Source: Proteus terrae (GTDB lineage Bacteria; Pseudomonadota; Gammaproteobacteria; Enterobacterales; Enterobacteriaceae). From it: a stretch of DNA of 64,000 nt. Shown one piece after another: positions 36,952-47,898 of this stretch. The notes under the pieces were generated by a model that saw only the letters and a list, made by a program, of their open reading frames with translations, was not told the origin of the DNA and ran no database searches. The position numbers were made by a program, and so were the translations under genes. Within the stretch, counting starts at the first letter, position 1. Every line of letters starts with the position of its first letter. The stretch is from positions 240,418 through 304,417 of the forward strand of contig NZ_PENS01000006.1 in the NCBI RefSeq assembly GCF_003144325.1, read 5' to 3'.

Positions 36952-39438
36952 ATGTTAATTTCTTTTTTTCACAGCACAATATGGAAAAACATTTGTGCCA
37001 TTTTGCTATTGTGCTTAGCGTTTTTCGCTCAAGCCGAGCAAGATGATTCTGTGGAATTTAACATTCATATGCTAGATGCCGAAGACAGAGATAATGTCGA
37101 TTTATCTCGTTTTGCAACCTCTAATTACATTATTCCGGGTATGTACTACTTAGATATCCGTATAAATGACCGTGACTTTCCTCGCCAAAACATTAATTAT
37201 ATTGAAGTTAAACCCAATTACTCCATTGCCTGTATTGACCCTACTCTTCTAAAAAAGTTAACAGTTAACGAAGAAAATCAAAAATTTATCGAAGAAATCT
37301 CGCCAGATTGTTTCGATATTAGTCAATTACCGGGTATCTCCATCAAAAATGATGGCGGTATTCTTGATATTGTTATGCCTCGTTCATTAATGAAATATGA
37401 AGATACCGATTGGACACCCCCTGAATTGTGGGATCCAGGTGTATCTGGGTTATTAGTTGACTATACCTTAACGGGTACATCAACTCGTCCGAATAAAGGC
37501 AATAATAACAACTCATTAACAGGTTATGGACAGGCTGGAATTAACTTTGGTGAATGGCGACTACGTGCTGAATATCAAGGAAACTATTCATCTGAATATT
37601 CATCAAATAATAGCTTTGATTGGAATCAGATTTACGCCTATAAACCATTACCTAACCAAGCAGCAAAACTAACGCTGGGTGAAACTTATTTAAACTCTCA
37701 AGTTTTTGATAGTTTCCGTTTTACCGGTGCCAATATACAAAGTGATGAAAGAATGTTGCCACCTTCTTTACAAGGTTATGCACCTGAAATCCACGGCATC
37801 GCAAACACCAATGCTAAAGTGACAGTAACTCAAAATGGCCGCTTAATTTATGAAACCACAGTACCTGCGGGCCCTTTTGCTATTAAACATTTACAAGACA
37901 CAGTACAAGGTCAATTAAATGTTAGAGTCGAAGAGCAAAACGGTAAGGTAAACGAATTCCAAGTACAGACCGCCAATCTACCTTATATGACGCGTCCTGG
38001 CTCTGTGCGTTATAACACATCAATGGGTCAGTCATCGCTCAATAACCATAAAATGCAAGGCCCTATTTTTTATCAAGGTGATTTTTCATGGGGTATGAAC
38101 AACACATGGTCGCTGTATGGCGGGGTTTTGTTGACGGCTAAAGATTACAATGCTTGGTCATTAGGATTAGGTCACGATATGGGTCGTTTAGGTACACTCT
38201 CAGGTGATATTACTCAGTCTTATAGCAAAACTTATGATAATGAGAATATCAACGGGATGTCATTCAAACTGAACTACGCTAAAACATTCGATGAATACCA
38301 TAGTACGATTACTTTTGCAGGTTACCGATTTTCAGAGAAAACATTCCGATCTTTCTCTCAATATATAGATGAGCGTTATAACGATATTAATAACAATGGT
38401 TATGAAAAAGAGATGTATACCATTACAGGTAACAAAACTTTTTGGGCTGATGATATTGAAAAATCGACAACACTTTACCTCTCTTATCGACACCAAAACT
38501 ATTGGGATAAAAATACACAAGAGCAATATGGTGTTACTGTAAGCCGGAATTTTTCTATTATGGGTATAGAACAGATTAATACTAACTTATCTGCATTCCG
38601 TACTCAGCATAAGGGAAATACTGATGATAGTATTTCTTTCAATATTTCAGTTCCGTTAGGAAGCGGTAAAAGCATTGGTTATAGCTTACAAGATAGTAAC
38701 GGTAAAGTTAACCAAATGGCCTCTTATTCTGATAATAGCAATTATAATAATCTTTGGCGTGTCCGTGCAGGTTTAAGCTCAGACAATAAAGCCAATACTG
38801 ATGGTTATTATCAACATCGTTCGCAATATGCAGAAATTAACGCCAATGCAAGCTATCAACAAGATAATTACATTGCAGTGGGAGCAACAGTTAAAGGCGG
38901 ATTTACTGCAACGCGCCATGGTGCTGCATTACATAGTAGTAGCATGACATCAAGTACTGCCCGCATGATGGTTGATACAGGCGGAGTTTCAGGCGTACCA
39001 TTTAATAATCAAAGTACGACTACAAATCTATTTGGTATAGGGGTATTAACTGACTTAACTAGTTATAACAATGTTGATGCTCGTATTGATGTTGATAAAA
39101 TGGATTCAGATATTGAAACACACAAAGCCATTACTTCTGCAACATTAACTGAAGGCGCGATTGGATACTATAAATTCCCTGTTCGCCAAGGTGAGCGCCT
39201 AATGGCTATCTTACAAACTACCGATCAAAAATACCCGCCATTTGGTGCCGAAGTCACCAATAAAAACGGTGAAAATATGGGAATGGTGATGGAAGATGGT
39301 TTAGTTTATATCGCCGGTGTTAACCTTAATGAATCCTTAAACGTGATTTGGGGTGGTAAAACCCAGTGTACGATTACAATTCCAGCGGCAATTAACGATC
39401 CACTAAAACGTGAGTTGTTATTATGTCAGGGATTTTAA
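36952..39438 (+). CDS. pmfC: Outer-membrane usher PmfC
   Basis: 828 residues, FimD/PapC family. Signal peptide, then the N-terminal periplasmic domain (starting near EFNIHMLDAEDRDNVDLSRF), the 24-strand pore with plug, and C-terminal domains ending in a disulfide-containing segment (GGKTQCTITIP to LLLCQGF). It exports and polymerises the pilins. The ribosome signal is weak (AGGCG), which with the upstream repeats suggests low usher translation. Confidence 0.93.
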   Translation: MLISFFHSTIWKNICAILLLCLAFFAQAEQDDSVEFNIHMLDAEDRDNVDLSRFATSNYIIPGMYYLDIRINDRDFPRQNINYIEVKPNYSIACIDPTLLKKLTVNEENQKFIEEISPDCFDISQLPGISIKNDGGILDIVMPRSLMKYEDTDWTPPELWDPGVSGLLVDYTLTGTSTRPNKGNNNNSLTGYGQAGINFGEWRLRAEYQGNYSSEYSSNNSFDWNQIYAYKPLPNQAAKLTLGETYLNSQVFDSFRFTGANIQSDERMLPPSLQGYAPEIHGIANTNAKVTVTQNGRLIYETTVPAGPFAIKHLQDTVQGQLNVRVEEQNGKVNEFQVQTANLPYMTRPGSVRYNTSMGQSSLNNHKMQGPIFYQGDFSWGMNNTWSLYGGVLLTAKDYNAWSLGLGHDMGRLGTLSGDITQSYSKTYDNENINGMSFKLNYAKTFDEYHSTITFAGYRFSEKTFRSFSQYIDERYNDINNNGYEKEMYTITGNKTFWADDIEKSTTLYLSYRHQNYWDKNTQEQYGVTVSRNFSIMGIEQINTNLSAFRTQHKGNTDDSISFNISVPLGSGKSIGYSLQDSNGKVNQMASYSDNSNYNNLWRVRAGLSSDNKANTDGYYQHRSQYAEINANASYQQDNYIAVGATVKGGFTATRHGAALHSSSMTSSTARMMVDTGGVSGVPFNNQSTTTNLFGIGVLTDLTSYNNVDARIDVDKMDSDIETHKAITSATLTEGAIGYYKFPVRQGERLMAILQTTDQKYPPFGAEVTNKNGENMGMVMEDGLVYIAGVNLNESLNVIWGGKTQCTITIPAAINDPLKRELLLCQGF

Positions 39439-39468
39439 TGAACAAAATGAATTACTAGAGATAATTGT

Positions 39469-40233
39469 ATGAACTCATTCAACACACTCAAAACGCTTTT
39501 TTGTGGCTCATTAATTGCACTCAGCATAGTGAGTACAACTCAAGCGGGCGTGTCATTAGATAGAACTCGTATTGTATTAACAGGCAACGAGAATTCAGCT
39601 AGCGTAAATCTAAAAAATACTAGCCCTGACATTCCTTTTTTAGCTCAATCATGGGTTGAAAATGAACACGGTCAAAAAATTGCCTCTCCTTTAGTGGCAT
39701 TGCCACCTTTACAGCGTCTTGATGGTGATCAAAAAGGGGTTGTTAGAATAACCAAAACAGCAGAAGTTGGACTTTTACCACAAGACAGAGAATCACTGTT
39801 CTATTTAAATGTGCGTGAAATCCCACCAGCACCAAAACAAGCTAACGTGCTACAAATGGCAATGCAGTCTCGCATTAAATTATTCTACCGCCCAACTGCC
39901 ATTATTCCTGAAAAACCGGGCATGATTTGGCAAGACCAGTTGGTATTTAAAAAACAAGGTAATCAATTTATTGCCGAAAATCCTACACCTTACTACATCA
40001 CTATTATTGGTCTTTCCAATAAATTGAATGGTGAAGATAGCGATAAGTTAACCACATTCCCCGGATTAATGGTTGCACCTAAATCATCACTGGAAATTCC
40101 AGTTAAAACCAATGGCGTCAATCAATTTTACATGATGTATGTAAATGACTACGGTGGACATCCAGAATTAAAATTTGTTTGCCAACAAAATAGCTGTACA
40201 GCGGCACCAAAAGAACAACAACCCAAATACTAA
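39469..40233 (+). CDS. pmfD: Periplasmic fimbrial chaperone PmfD
   Basis: 254 residues, FimC/PapD family. Signal peptide ending near TTQAG, then two immunoglobulin-like domains: VSLDRTRIVLTGNENSASVNLKN carries the subunit-binding strands, and LFYLNVREIPP and SRIKLFYRP are family motifs. Delivers folded subunits to PmfC. The C-terminus has a Cys pair (KFVCQQNSCTA). 30 bp after pmfC. Confidence 0.93.
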   Translation: MNSFNTLKTLFCGSLIALSIVSTTQAGVSLDRTRIVLTGNENSASVNLKNTSPDIPFLAQSWVENEHGQKIASPLVALPPLQRLDGDQKGVVRITKTAEVGLLPQDRESLFYLNVREIPPAPKQANVLQMAMQSRIKLFYRPTAIIPEKPGMIWQDQLVFKKQGNQFIAENPTPYYITIIGLSNKLNGEDSDKLTTFPGLMVAPKSSLEIPVKTNGVNQFYMMYVNDYGGHPELKFVCQQNSCTAAPKEQQPKY

Positions 40234-40258
40234 TTAACTTGACGCCGGTAGGAATAAA

Positions 40259-41329
40259 ATGAAATTAACGACAGCAAATTTTTATTTCAATACGCTAAGA
40301 TTACTTTTTACTGGCGCAATGTTATGTACTCCAATTGTTGCTTCCGCATACATTCATGGTGAGGTTCGTACCGTTGGTGGCCCTAATATCTTTAGAGTTG
40401 AGTTAAATAACGCAACATTTCCTAATAACAGACCAGGTGAAACTGCCAGAGTAAATTTCTCTTTACCTGATAGATATTTAGCGACAGTTTATTGCCCTAA
40501 AGATCCCTTAGTTCCTAATTCTCGCACTTATTATATGGCGAATTCTGACCTACGCTATTTAGGCAATAATTACTATGAACTTAATGAATACGTTGATGTT
40601 CAGATCAAGTTTTCTATTTGGGGTCCTGAATCACTTCCTACTGTTCCTTTTATTGAAAAACCTAACAATCGAAATGGGCAACAAGGTTGTCGCGTTCCTG
40701 AATCACCAAAACCCAACATGTCATCAGGAAGTAGCGGTGTATTAGTATTTCGTCTAAAAAAACCGATTATTAATGGGGTTTCATTAACAGGGCAAGCTGT
40801 AGCTCAAATGTATGCCCGTGTGGGCAATGGCTTATATCGAGAGTATGGCCCGGAACCAATTTCAAAATTAGTGATTAGCTCTGGAATACTAACCACTGAA
40901 GATAAATGCACATTTAATAATGGCTCTCCAATTACCTTTGATTTTGGCAATGTCGGTAATACTTCTGACTATTTGAATGGTCAAAACTACAAGATCACTC
41001 GCAATATTCCAATAAAATGTGAAGGTGGTAGTTTTACTAATCCTAACAGTCGAATTATGTTTAAAATTCAAACAGGAAGCTCAGGTGTTGCTAGCTTTAA
41101 CCCTAATTATCTTGGTACAACAGGACCTGTAGATAGAACAAATCTAGGTATTGTTTTAAGAGACAAATCAGGAACGATTGTGCCACCTAATCAATATTTC
41201 TCTGTTGGGAAGCTGAATAATTTTAAAGGTAATTGGGAAGTTACTGCTGCTCCTATTGCAAAGGCAGGGAGCAAAATTACAGAAGGTGAGTTTTCAGCAC
41301 ATGCCACATTAGTTGCGGAGTTTATGTAA
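40259..41329 (+). CDS. pmfE: Two-domain fimbrial protein PmfE, probable tip adhesin
   Basis: 356 residues. Signal peptide (ending near IVASA), then a unique N-terminal domain of about 190 residues with a Cys pair, and a C-terminal pilin-like domain (from about 215, KCTFNNGSPITFDFG to HATLVAEFM). That two-domain form is typical of tip adhesins such as MrpH or FimH. The ligand cannot be read from sequence. Its stop overlaps the pmfF start by one base (TAATG). Confidence 0.85.
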   Translation: MKLTTANFYFNTLRLLFTGAMLCTPIVASAYIHGEVRTVGGPNIFRVELNNATFPNNRPGETARVNFSLPDRYLATVYCPKDPLVPNSRTYYMANSDLRYLGNNYYELNEYVDVQIKFSIWGPESLPTVPFIEKPNNRNGQQGCRVPESPKPNMSSGSSGVLVFRLKKPIINGVSLTGQAVAQMYARVGNGLYREYGPEPISKLVISSGILTTEDKCTFNNGSPITFDFGNVGNTSDYLNGQNYKITRNIPIKCEGGSFTNPNSRIMFKIQTGSSGVASFNPNYLGTTGPVDRTNLGIVLRDKSGTIVPPNQYFSVGKLNNFKGNWEVTAAPIAKAGSKITEGEFSAHATLVAEFM

Positions 41330-41877
41330 TGAAAAACTCAATAATAAAATCGGCTATTTCTCTTTTATTATTACTTTCACCTTCTGCCTTTGCTGTGACA
41401 GAGCTTATTGGCGGTGATATGGAATTTAAAGGTGTTGTGGTTGCGCATGGTTGTACCATTGTTGCTGGTGATGAAAATAAAGTAATCGATTTTAAACAGA
41501 TATCTGCCAAAGATCTCTATACCTTTCAAAAAAGTGAACCCGTTGCTTTTAGTATTAGTTTAGAAAATTGCAGTCAGGACATTTATAGAAGCGTCACGAT
41601 TACGCTAGATGGAAAAGAACATCCTACAATGCCCAATCATCTTGCTGTTGTCGGCACAGGATCTGAAGATCCTAAAAGTATCGGGATTGTATTTACAGAT
41701 GTTCAACACAATGTTATTCAATTAAAAAAACCGAGCTCAACTCGACTTCTTAATAATAAACGTATTCAATTTAATTTTATGACGTATGTTGAGGCATCGC
41801 CCTCTGCACTAAAAAATCAAACTTTACTAACAGGCCCTTTCCAAGCCCAAGCAACGTATACCCTTAATTATCAGTAA
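41329..41877 (+). CDS. pmfF: Minor fimbrial subunit PmfF
   Basis: 182 residues: signal peptide (to about FAVT), pilin domain with a Cys pair (HGCTIV and ENCSQD) and the C-terminal strand YTLNYQ with the usual Tyr. It resembles adaptor or minor subunits that join tip and rod. Translationally coupled to pmfE. It ends 3 bp before the convergent tadA stop with no terminator visible between them. Confidence 0.88.
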   Translation: MKNSIIKSAISLLLLLSPSAFAVTELIGGDMEFKGVVVAHGCTIVAGDENKVIDFKQISAKDLYTFQKSEPVAFSISLENCSQDIYRSVTITLDGKEHPTMPNHLAVVGTGSEDPKSIGIVFTDVQHNVIQLKKPSSTRLLNNKRIQFNFMTYVEASPSALKNQTLLTGPFQAQATYTLNYQ

Positions 41878-41880
41878 ATA

Positions 41881-42423
<543 letters not shown>

Positions 42424-42518
42424 TCATTATCATATAGCGGGATATTGTACCCTGTTTTCTATTGATAACTAAAGAGATTGTCTTGAATTGTTTATGACAA
42501 AGATAGCAAGATGAAACT

Positions 42519-43154
42519 TTAGTTTACGCGAGCTTCTGTGGCTAATTTGACAGCTAAAGTGCCTAAGATTGTCGCCATAAACCAACGTTGAACCAATGCC
42601 CAACGAGGCCTTTGCATAAAGAATCCTGCAATAGAACCCGCAGCAATAACAATCAATGCATTTACTACAATGCTAATAATAATTTGAATGCTACCTAGCA
42701 CTAATGATTGATTTAAAACACTGCCATTTGGAAGGCTAATAAATTGAGGTAACAGTGATAAGTACATTAATGCAATTTTAGGATTTAGCAGATTAGTGAT
42801 AAAGCCCATTACAAAGAGCTTTGTTGTATTACCTGAAAGTAATTTTTGGGGATGAAAGATAGAGCGTCCACCGGGTTTAATAGATTGCCAAGCAATATAA
42901 AAAAGATAAATAGCACCACAAATTTTTAATGTATCGTAAGCATAAGGCACAGCCATAAAAATAGCTGTAATACCAAATGCAGCTAATAACATATAAAAAA
43001 TATAGCCAACAGCCACACCAATTAATGAAATAAATCCAGCTTTTTTCCCTTGAGAGATTGAGCGTGAAATCAGATAAATCATATTAGGGCCTGGAGTTAG
43101 TACCAAACCCAAGGACAAAAGCGCAAATGTCCACATATTGAACAATGTTGGCAT
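42519..43154 (-). CDS. LysE/RhtB family amino-acid exporter
   Basis: 211 residues with about six membrane helices. Family signature LVLTPGPNMIYLISRSISQGKKAG near the N-terminus and NLLNPKIALMYLSLLPQF in the middle. The start MPTLFNMWTFALLSLGL at 43154 is preceded by AAGGGG at good spacing; the frame runs 29 codons further upstream without a family match. Substrate unknown (threonine/homoserine/lysine-type exporters are hard to separate by sequence). Confidence 0.88.
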   Translation of the reverse strand: MPTLFNMWTFALLSLGLVLTPGPNMIYLISRSISQGKKAGFISLIGVAVGYIFYMLLAAFGITAIFMAVPYAYDTLKICGAIYLFYIAWQSIKPGGRSIFHPQKLLSGNTTKLFVMGFITNLLNPKIALMYLSLLPQFISLPNGSVLNQSLVLGSIQIIISIVVNALIVIAAGSIAGFFMQRPRWALVQRWFMATILGTLAVKLATEARVN

Positions 43155-43351
43155 AGCATACCCCTTATTTATTGCATTATTTAACATCAATAACAGAGTG
43201 TTAGATGTGCGGGATACCACAAAAAATACTATTTCCTTCATGTAGAAAAAAAAGAAAGATGCTCCTATTTATTGTTTTATTGAAAAAATTAGGTCACAAA
43301 AAACTCTCATTGTGTATATGTGTGTGAAATGATTTTAGGTTAGGAGGTTAT

Positions 43352-43534
43352 ATGAGATCAGCTGACCTGATAAAGGAGTTCATAGCCGCAAATTATGAGT
43401 TAAAACGGCATAATGGAGGAAGCCATCAGATCTAGTGGTCTCCAATAACAGAAAAAACATTTCCTGTTTCTCATCCCAAAAAAGACTTACCGATTGGCAC
43501 TGTTAAATCCATAAAAAATCGGCGGGGATATAAT
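43352..43534 (+). pseudogene. hicA: Decayed HicA-type toxin gene (in-frame TAG)
   Basis: Reading from ATG at 43352 (AGGAGG at 43342-43347) gives MRSADLIKEFIAANYELKRHN, then GGSHQI, a TAG at 43433-43435, and in the same frame WSPITEKTFPVSHPKKDLP followed by IGTVKSIKNRRGYN. This is the YcfA/HicA mRNA-interferase pattern: the catalytic GSHH/Q histidine region and the HPKKDLPIGTVKSI tail. Besides the premature stop, the last residues diverge where a GC palindrome begins. No hicB antitoxin gene follows. Confidence 0.85.
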
Positions 43535-43542
43535 CCCCCGCC
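43521..43542. repeat. GC-rich palindrome at the hicA remnant
   Basis: GGCGGGG / CCCCGCC with an AT-rich 8-nt loop, unusual in this AT-rich surrounding. It starts where the HicA-like reading loses similarity. Confidence 0.6.
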
Positions 43543-43572
43543 ACGAACTTATTTCCAATTAACTTTATTCCA

Positions 43573-43605
43573 CCTTTGCTTAGAGGCAAAGGCGGCATTT
43601 TTTTA
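43573..43605 (+). terminator. Terminator downstream of the hicA remnant
   Basis: CCTTTGC / GCAAAGG, 7-bp stem with a 6-nt loop, then CGGCATTTTTTT. Probably the old terminator of the toxin locus. From here to yfhL (43606-43884) is AT-rich with no gene seen. Confidence 0.7.
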
Positions 43606-43875
43606 TTCACCTAAAAAATGTTAATTTTCACTCTTTCAAAACCATATATTTAGAATACTCAGTGTATATGATAATCTCCCTTTCTCTATTGATATGTTTT
43701 GAGATTTTTTTGACGTAATAACCCAATTTTTATGCATATGCTTGTATATTTATTTTATATAAACACTTTATTCTCTTTAAAAGTGACCTATGTATTATAG
43801 AAAGCAAGCAAAAGACCAAGAGTAACATATAAGTGCAAGATATAAGTTACTGAAATTTAATAATTTATATATTAA

Positions 43876-44145
<270 letters not shown>

Positions 44146-44186
44146 ACCTTAATCGATGGATTTTGTGGGTGATAAATCTAAGAGAG

Positions 44187-44567
44187 CTATTTTTCTAAAA
44201 TAACTGTCGCACAAGCATAACGCTGTTCATCAGCAAGTGTTACGTGAATAGAGTTTATCCCCGCTTTCTCTGCCATCTCTTTTGCAACCGCTAAAAAATG
44301 CAATGTGGGTTTACCTAACTCATCATTACGCACTTCAAAATGGTTGAAAGCTAATCCTAAACGAATACCTGTTCCTAATGCTTTTGCCGCTGCCTCTTTT
44401 ACTGCAAATCGCTTAGCTAAAAAACGTATTGGCTGTTTATGGGATTGATAAATTTCCCATTCAGTATCAGTAAGAATACGACGAGCAAGGCGTTCACCAG
44501 AACGCCCTATAATCTCTTCGATACGTGATATCTCGACAATATCCATACCTAAACCAACAATAGCCAT
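44187..44567 (-). CDS. acpS: Holo-[acyl-carrier-protein] synthase
   Basis: 126 residues. Transfers 4'-phosphopantetheine from CoA to ACP. Metal-binding motifs [15 protein letters not shown] and [15 protein letters not shown]. Its start overlaps the pdxJ stop by one base (TAATG), so translation is probably coupled. Confidence 0.97.
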   Translation of the reverse strand: MAIVGLGMDIVEISRIEEIIGRSGERLARRILTDTEWEIYQSHKQPIRFLAKRFAVKEAAAKALGTGIRLGLAFNHFEVRNDELGKPTLHFLAVAKEMAEKAGINSIHVTLADEQRYACATVILEK

Positions 44568-45298
44568 TAGCGACGCGCTTCTCGCATTAAGCGTTTCATT
44601 TCTTCAACCGCTGGCGCTAACCCACTAAATACTGCTCTACCAATAATAGCGTGACCAATATTCAGTTCATACAGTTCAGGTAATGCAGCAATACGTTGCA
44701 CGTTGTGATAGTGCAGACCATGTCCTGCATTCACTTTTAAACCTTTAGATGCGGCATAAGTAACTGCATCACGAATACGGACAAACTCTTTTTCTTGAGC
44801 CATTTCATCTTCAGCATCAGCATAAGCGCCAGTGTGGATCTCAATAAAAGGCGCACCAACACGGTCGGCTGCGTTAATTTGCTCATGGTCAGGATCAATA
44901 AATAGAGAAACTTTGATATCTGCTAAAGATAAGCGTTTAATTGCCTCAGCAACTTTATCTTCATTGCCAACAACATCTAAACCACCTTCTGTTGTCACTT
45001 CTTGGCGTTTTTCAGGTACCAAACAGCAAAAATCAGGCTGAGTTTGACAAGCAATCTCGATCATCTCTTCAGTGACTGCCATTTCCAGATTTAATCTTGT
45101 CTGAACCGTTTGGCTTATCAGCATTAAATCACGATCAGTAATATGACGTCTATCTTCACGTAAATGGATAGTAATACCATCAGCACCAGCTTGTTCTGCA
45201 ATAAAAGCCGCTTGAACAGGATCGGGATAAGTTGTGCCACGGGCATTACGAAGGGTGGCGATATGGTCAATATTAACGCCAAGTAGAATATCAGACAT
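44567..45298 (-). CDS. pdxJ: Pyridoxine 5'-phosphate synthase
   Basis: 243 residues, TIM-barrel enzyme that makes PNP from 1-deoxyxylulose 5-phosphate and 3-amino-2-oxopropyl phosphate. Recognised by [30 protein letters not shown] and [17 protein letters not shown] motifs (here [13 protein letters not shown]). Conserved order recO-pdxJ-acpS. Confidence 0.97.
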   Translation of the reverse strand: MSDILLGVNIDHIATLRNARGTTYPDPVQAAFIAEQAGADGITIHLREDRRHITDRDLMLISQTVQTRLNLEMAVTEEMIEIACQTQPDFCCLVPEKRQEVTTEGGLDVVGNEDKVAEAIKRLSLADIKVSLFIDPDHEQINAADRVGAPFIEIHTGAYADAEDEMAQEKEFVRIRDAVTYAASKGLKVNAGHGLHYHNVQRIAALPELYELNIGHAIIGRAVFSGLAPAVEEMKRLMREARR

Positions 45299-45367
45299 GC
45301 TCTTCTCCTGAAAAATAACGTTGCATTACCTTAGTTTACACATTCCATAGAGAAGAAAAAGACAATA

Positions 45368-46108
45368 TTACTGTTCTGCCATCAATGCTCTTTTCTTTGG
45401 GGCTTTTTTAATGGCAAATTGTCTAAAAAGTTCTCTACTTTTTAATGGTTTTCCGCCTAAATAGGGCTTCAATGCCATTCGAGTAAACCTTTTCGCCGCT
45501 TTTAATGTTTCAACAGTAGGAAATTCGCGACTGGCTAAGGATTTTAATTCAAATCCAGTAAAACTATTATGATCAACCACTAAACTCGCAATAAAGCCTT
45601 TTTCTTCTCGATAACGATAAGTCATCGAATCTGAAACTGGCTCTCCACTTCCCGCACAATGCAAAAAATCTAAACCATAGCCAAGTTGTGTTAATAACGC
45701 GAGTTCAAAGCGTCTCAGTGCAGCTTCAGGTGTAGTATCGCTAGCAGCAAGAATTTGCAAACAGGAAAGGTATTCAAAAAAAAGTACACTATAAGACGTA
45801 CCATTTTCTAAAACACGAGATAATAACTCATTGAGATACAAGCCACTGTATAGTACAGAGCCTGTCAGAGGTAATGCTAAAGAGATAGGTTCAGCATCAC
45901 GAAGTGTTTTTATTTCTCCTCGCCCACTCCAACGAATGAGCAAAGGAGTAAAAGGTTGAAGTGCCCCTTTTAAGGGTGAACGACGGCCTCGCGCACCTTT
46001 CGACAATATGCGTACTCGCCCTTCATTTTCAGTGAAAAAATCGAGTAACAAACTCGTTTCACTGTAAGGTCGAGCATGGATAACAAATGCACGTTGCCAG
46101 CCATCCAC
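45368..46108 (-). CDS. recO: DNA repair protein RecO
   Basis: 246 residues (E. coli 242). N-terminal OB-fold ([36 protein letters not shown]) and helical C-terminal domain. It loads RecA onto SSB-coated gaps with RecR in the RecF pathway. The stop-to-start distance from era is 9 bp. Confidence 0.96.
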   Translation of the reverse strand: MDGWQRAFVIHARPYSETSLLLDFFTENEGRVRILSKGARGRRSPLKGALQPFTPLLIRWSGRGEIKTLRDAEPISLALPLTGSVLYSGLYLNELLSRVLENGTSYSVLFFEYLSCLQILAASDTTPEAALRRFELALLTQLGYGLDFLHCAGSGEPVSDSMTYRYREEKGFIASLVVDHNSFTGFELKSLASREFPTVETLKAAKRFTRMALKPYLGGKPLKSRELFRQFAIKKAPKKRALMAEQ

Positions 46109-46117
46109 CTCAGTTAC

Positions 46118-47026
46118 CTACTTTAAATCGTCCACATAGCCAAGGCTACGTAAAGCACGTTCATCATCAGCCCAACCAGCTTTGACTTTCACCCAAAGTT
46201 CTAAGTGAACTTTGTTTTCAAATAAGTCTTCCATGTCCATACGGGCTTCAGTACCAATTTTCTTGATTTTCACACCTTTATTACCAATAACCATTTTCTT
46301 CTGGCCTTCACGCTCAACCAGAATTAATCCGTGGATATCATAACCACCACGCTCATTGGTAACGAATTGTTCGATTTCAACCGTGACAGAATAAGGTAAT
46401 TCTTCACCTAAAAAGCGCATCAGTTTCTCACGAATAATTTCTGACGCCATAAAACGCTGAGAGCGATCAGTAATATAATCTTCAGGGAAATGATGAGTCG
46501 CTTCTGGTAAACATTTACGTACGATTTTCGCGATCGTATCGATATTCATGTCTTTTTCAGCACTGATTGGTACAACATCAAGAAAATCCATTTGTTGACT
46601 TAAAAAGCCAATGTGTGGAAGTAACTTGGTTTTGTCAATCACGTTATCCACTTTATTAATTGCTAATAAAACAGGGCAACGTAATGATTTTAATTTATTT
46701 AATACCATTTCATCGTCAGGCGTCCAGTTGGTGCCTTCAACAACGAAAATAACCAATTCAACATCACCAATTGAACTGCTTGCTGCACGGTTCATCAGTC
46801 TGTTGATGGCTCGCTTCTCTTCAATATGTAAGCCCGGTGTATCCACATAAATCGCTTGGTAAGCACCGTCTGTATCAATACCCATGATACGGTGACGCGT
46901 AGTTTGCGGTTTACGTGATGTAATAGAAACTTTCTGCCCCAGTAATTGGTTCAGCAGTGTTGATTTTCCCACATTTGGGCGACCGACTATCGCAATAAAT
47001 CCGCAATAGGTTTGTTCTTCGCTCAT
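46118..47026 (-). CDS. era: GTPase Era
   Basis: 302 residues. G1 [13 protein letters not shown]3 DTPGLH, G4 NKVD, followed by a KH domain ([25 protein letters not shown]). Assists 16S rRNA 3'-end maturation and 30S assembly. Its start overlaps the rnc stop by 4 bases (ATGA), giving coupled expression with RNase III. Confidence 0.98.
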   Translation of the reverse strand: MSEEQTYCGFIAIVGRPNVGKSTLLNQLLGQKVSITSRKPQTTRHRIMGIDTDGAYQAIYVDTPGLHIEEKRAINRLMNRAASSSIGDVELVIFVVEGTNWTPDDEMVLNKLKSLRCPVLLAINKVDNVIDKTKLLPHIGFLSQQMDFLDVVPISAEKDMNIDTIAKIVRKCLPEATHHFPEDYITDRSQRFMASEIIREKLMRFLGEELPYSVTVEIEQFVTNERGGYDIHGLILVEREGQKKMVIGNKGVKIKKIGTEARMDMEDLFENKVHLELWVKVKAGWADDERALRSLGYVDDLK

Positions 47027-47703
47027 TCAAGCTCCAGTTGTATTAATGCCTGTTCAGCAGCGGCCTGTTCAGCTTTACGACGGCTTGTACCCATCCCTTT
47101 GACAGGTTGTTCGATACCGCTTATCTGACAATGGATCGTAAACTCTTGATCATGGGCTTCGCCACGAACCTGTACCACAATATAAGAAGGTAATGGTAAA
47201 TGACGGCCTTGCAGATACTCTTGCAAACGAGTTTTAGGATCTTTTTGCTTATCGCCCGGACTGATTTCAGCCAAACGATTTTCATACCAATTTAAAATAA
47301 TTTTTTCGATATTTTGAATATCACTATCGAGGAAAATGGCACCAATTAAAGCTTCCACCGTATCCGCTAAAATTGATTCACGACGAAAACCGCCACTTTT
47401 TAACTCCCCTGGGCCTAAACGTAGACATTCGCCTAGTTCAAATTCACGCGCTAACTCAGCGAGTGTATTCCCACGAACAAGCGTTGCTCTCATTCGGCTC
47501 ATATCACCTTCATCAACACGAGGAAAGCGATGATAAAGTGCATTAGCAATCACATAGCTTAGAATTGAATCACCTAAAAATTCTAAACGTTCATTATGTT
47601 TACTGCTGGCACTACGATGCGTTAAAGCCTGCAGTAATAATTCATTTTGCGTAAAAGTATAGCCCAGTTTCTTTTGTAACTGGTTTACTAATAAAGTATT
47701 CAT
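47023..47703 (-). CDS. rnc: Ribonuclease III
   Basis: 226 residues. Catalytic signature [13 protein letters not shown] and the second acidic site in [14 protein letters not shown], then a C-terminal dsRNA-binding domain ([13 protein letters not shown] to [16 protein letters not shown]). Processes rRNA and many mRNAs. Its leader folds into a long hairpin that is probably its own substrate. Confidence 0.98.
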   Translation of the reverse strand: MNTLLVNQLQKKLGYTFTQNELLLQALTHRSASSKHNERLEFLGDSILSYVIANALYHRFPRVDEGDMSRMRATLVRGNTLAELAREFELGECLRLGPGELKSGGFRRESILADTVEALIGAIFLDSDIQNIEKIILNWYENRLAEISPGDKQKDPKTRLQEYLQGRHLPLPSYIVVQVRGEAHDQEFTIHCQISGIEQPVKGMGTSRRKAEQAAAEQALIQLELE

Positions 47704-47737
47704 GTGCGATCAATTTCCATAACTTAATTTGAAGCAC

Positions 47738-47798
47738 ACGCAACAAATCTGTTTAAGACAACGAGAAATTATCGAGTTGGATAACAGAACTGTTGCGT
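47738..47798 (-). promoter_or_regulatory. Predicted RNase III autocleavage stem-loop in the rnc leader
   Basis: Between lepB and rnc three paired segments nest: ACGCAACA/TGTTGCGT (47738-47745 with 47791-47798), TCTGTT/AACAGA (47748-47753 with 47783-47788) and CAAC/GTTG (47759-47762 with 47776-47779), a roughly 25-bp imperfect hairpin. E. coli rnc is known to be negatively autoregulated by cleavage of such a leader hairpin. The function here is inferred. Confidence 0.75.
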
Positions 47799-47898
47799 TT
47801 GCACTGACCCCTGCCAATAACAAGGGCCAATCATATTTAAAGAAGCGACATATTCTACACTTAGATAAGAAAGAATGCTGTCGCTATTTTGTTAATTA

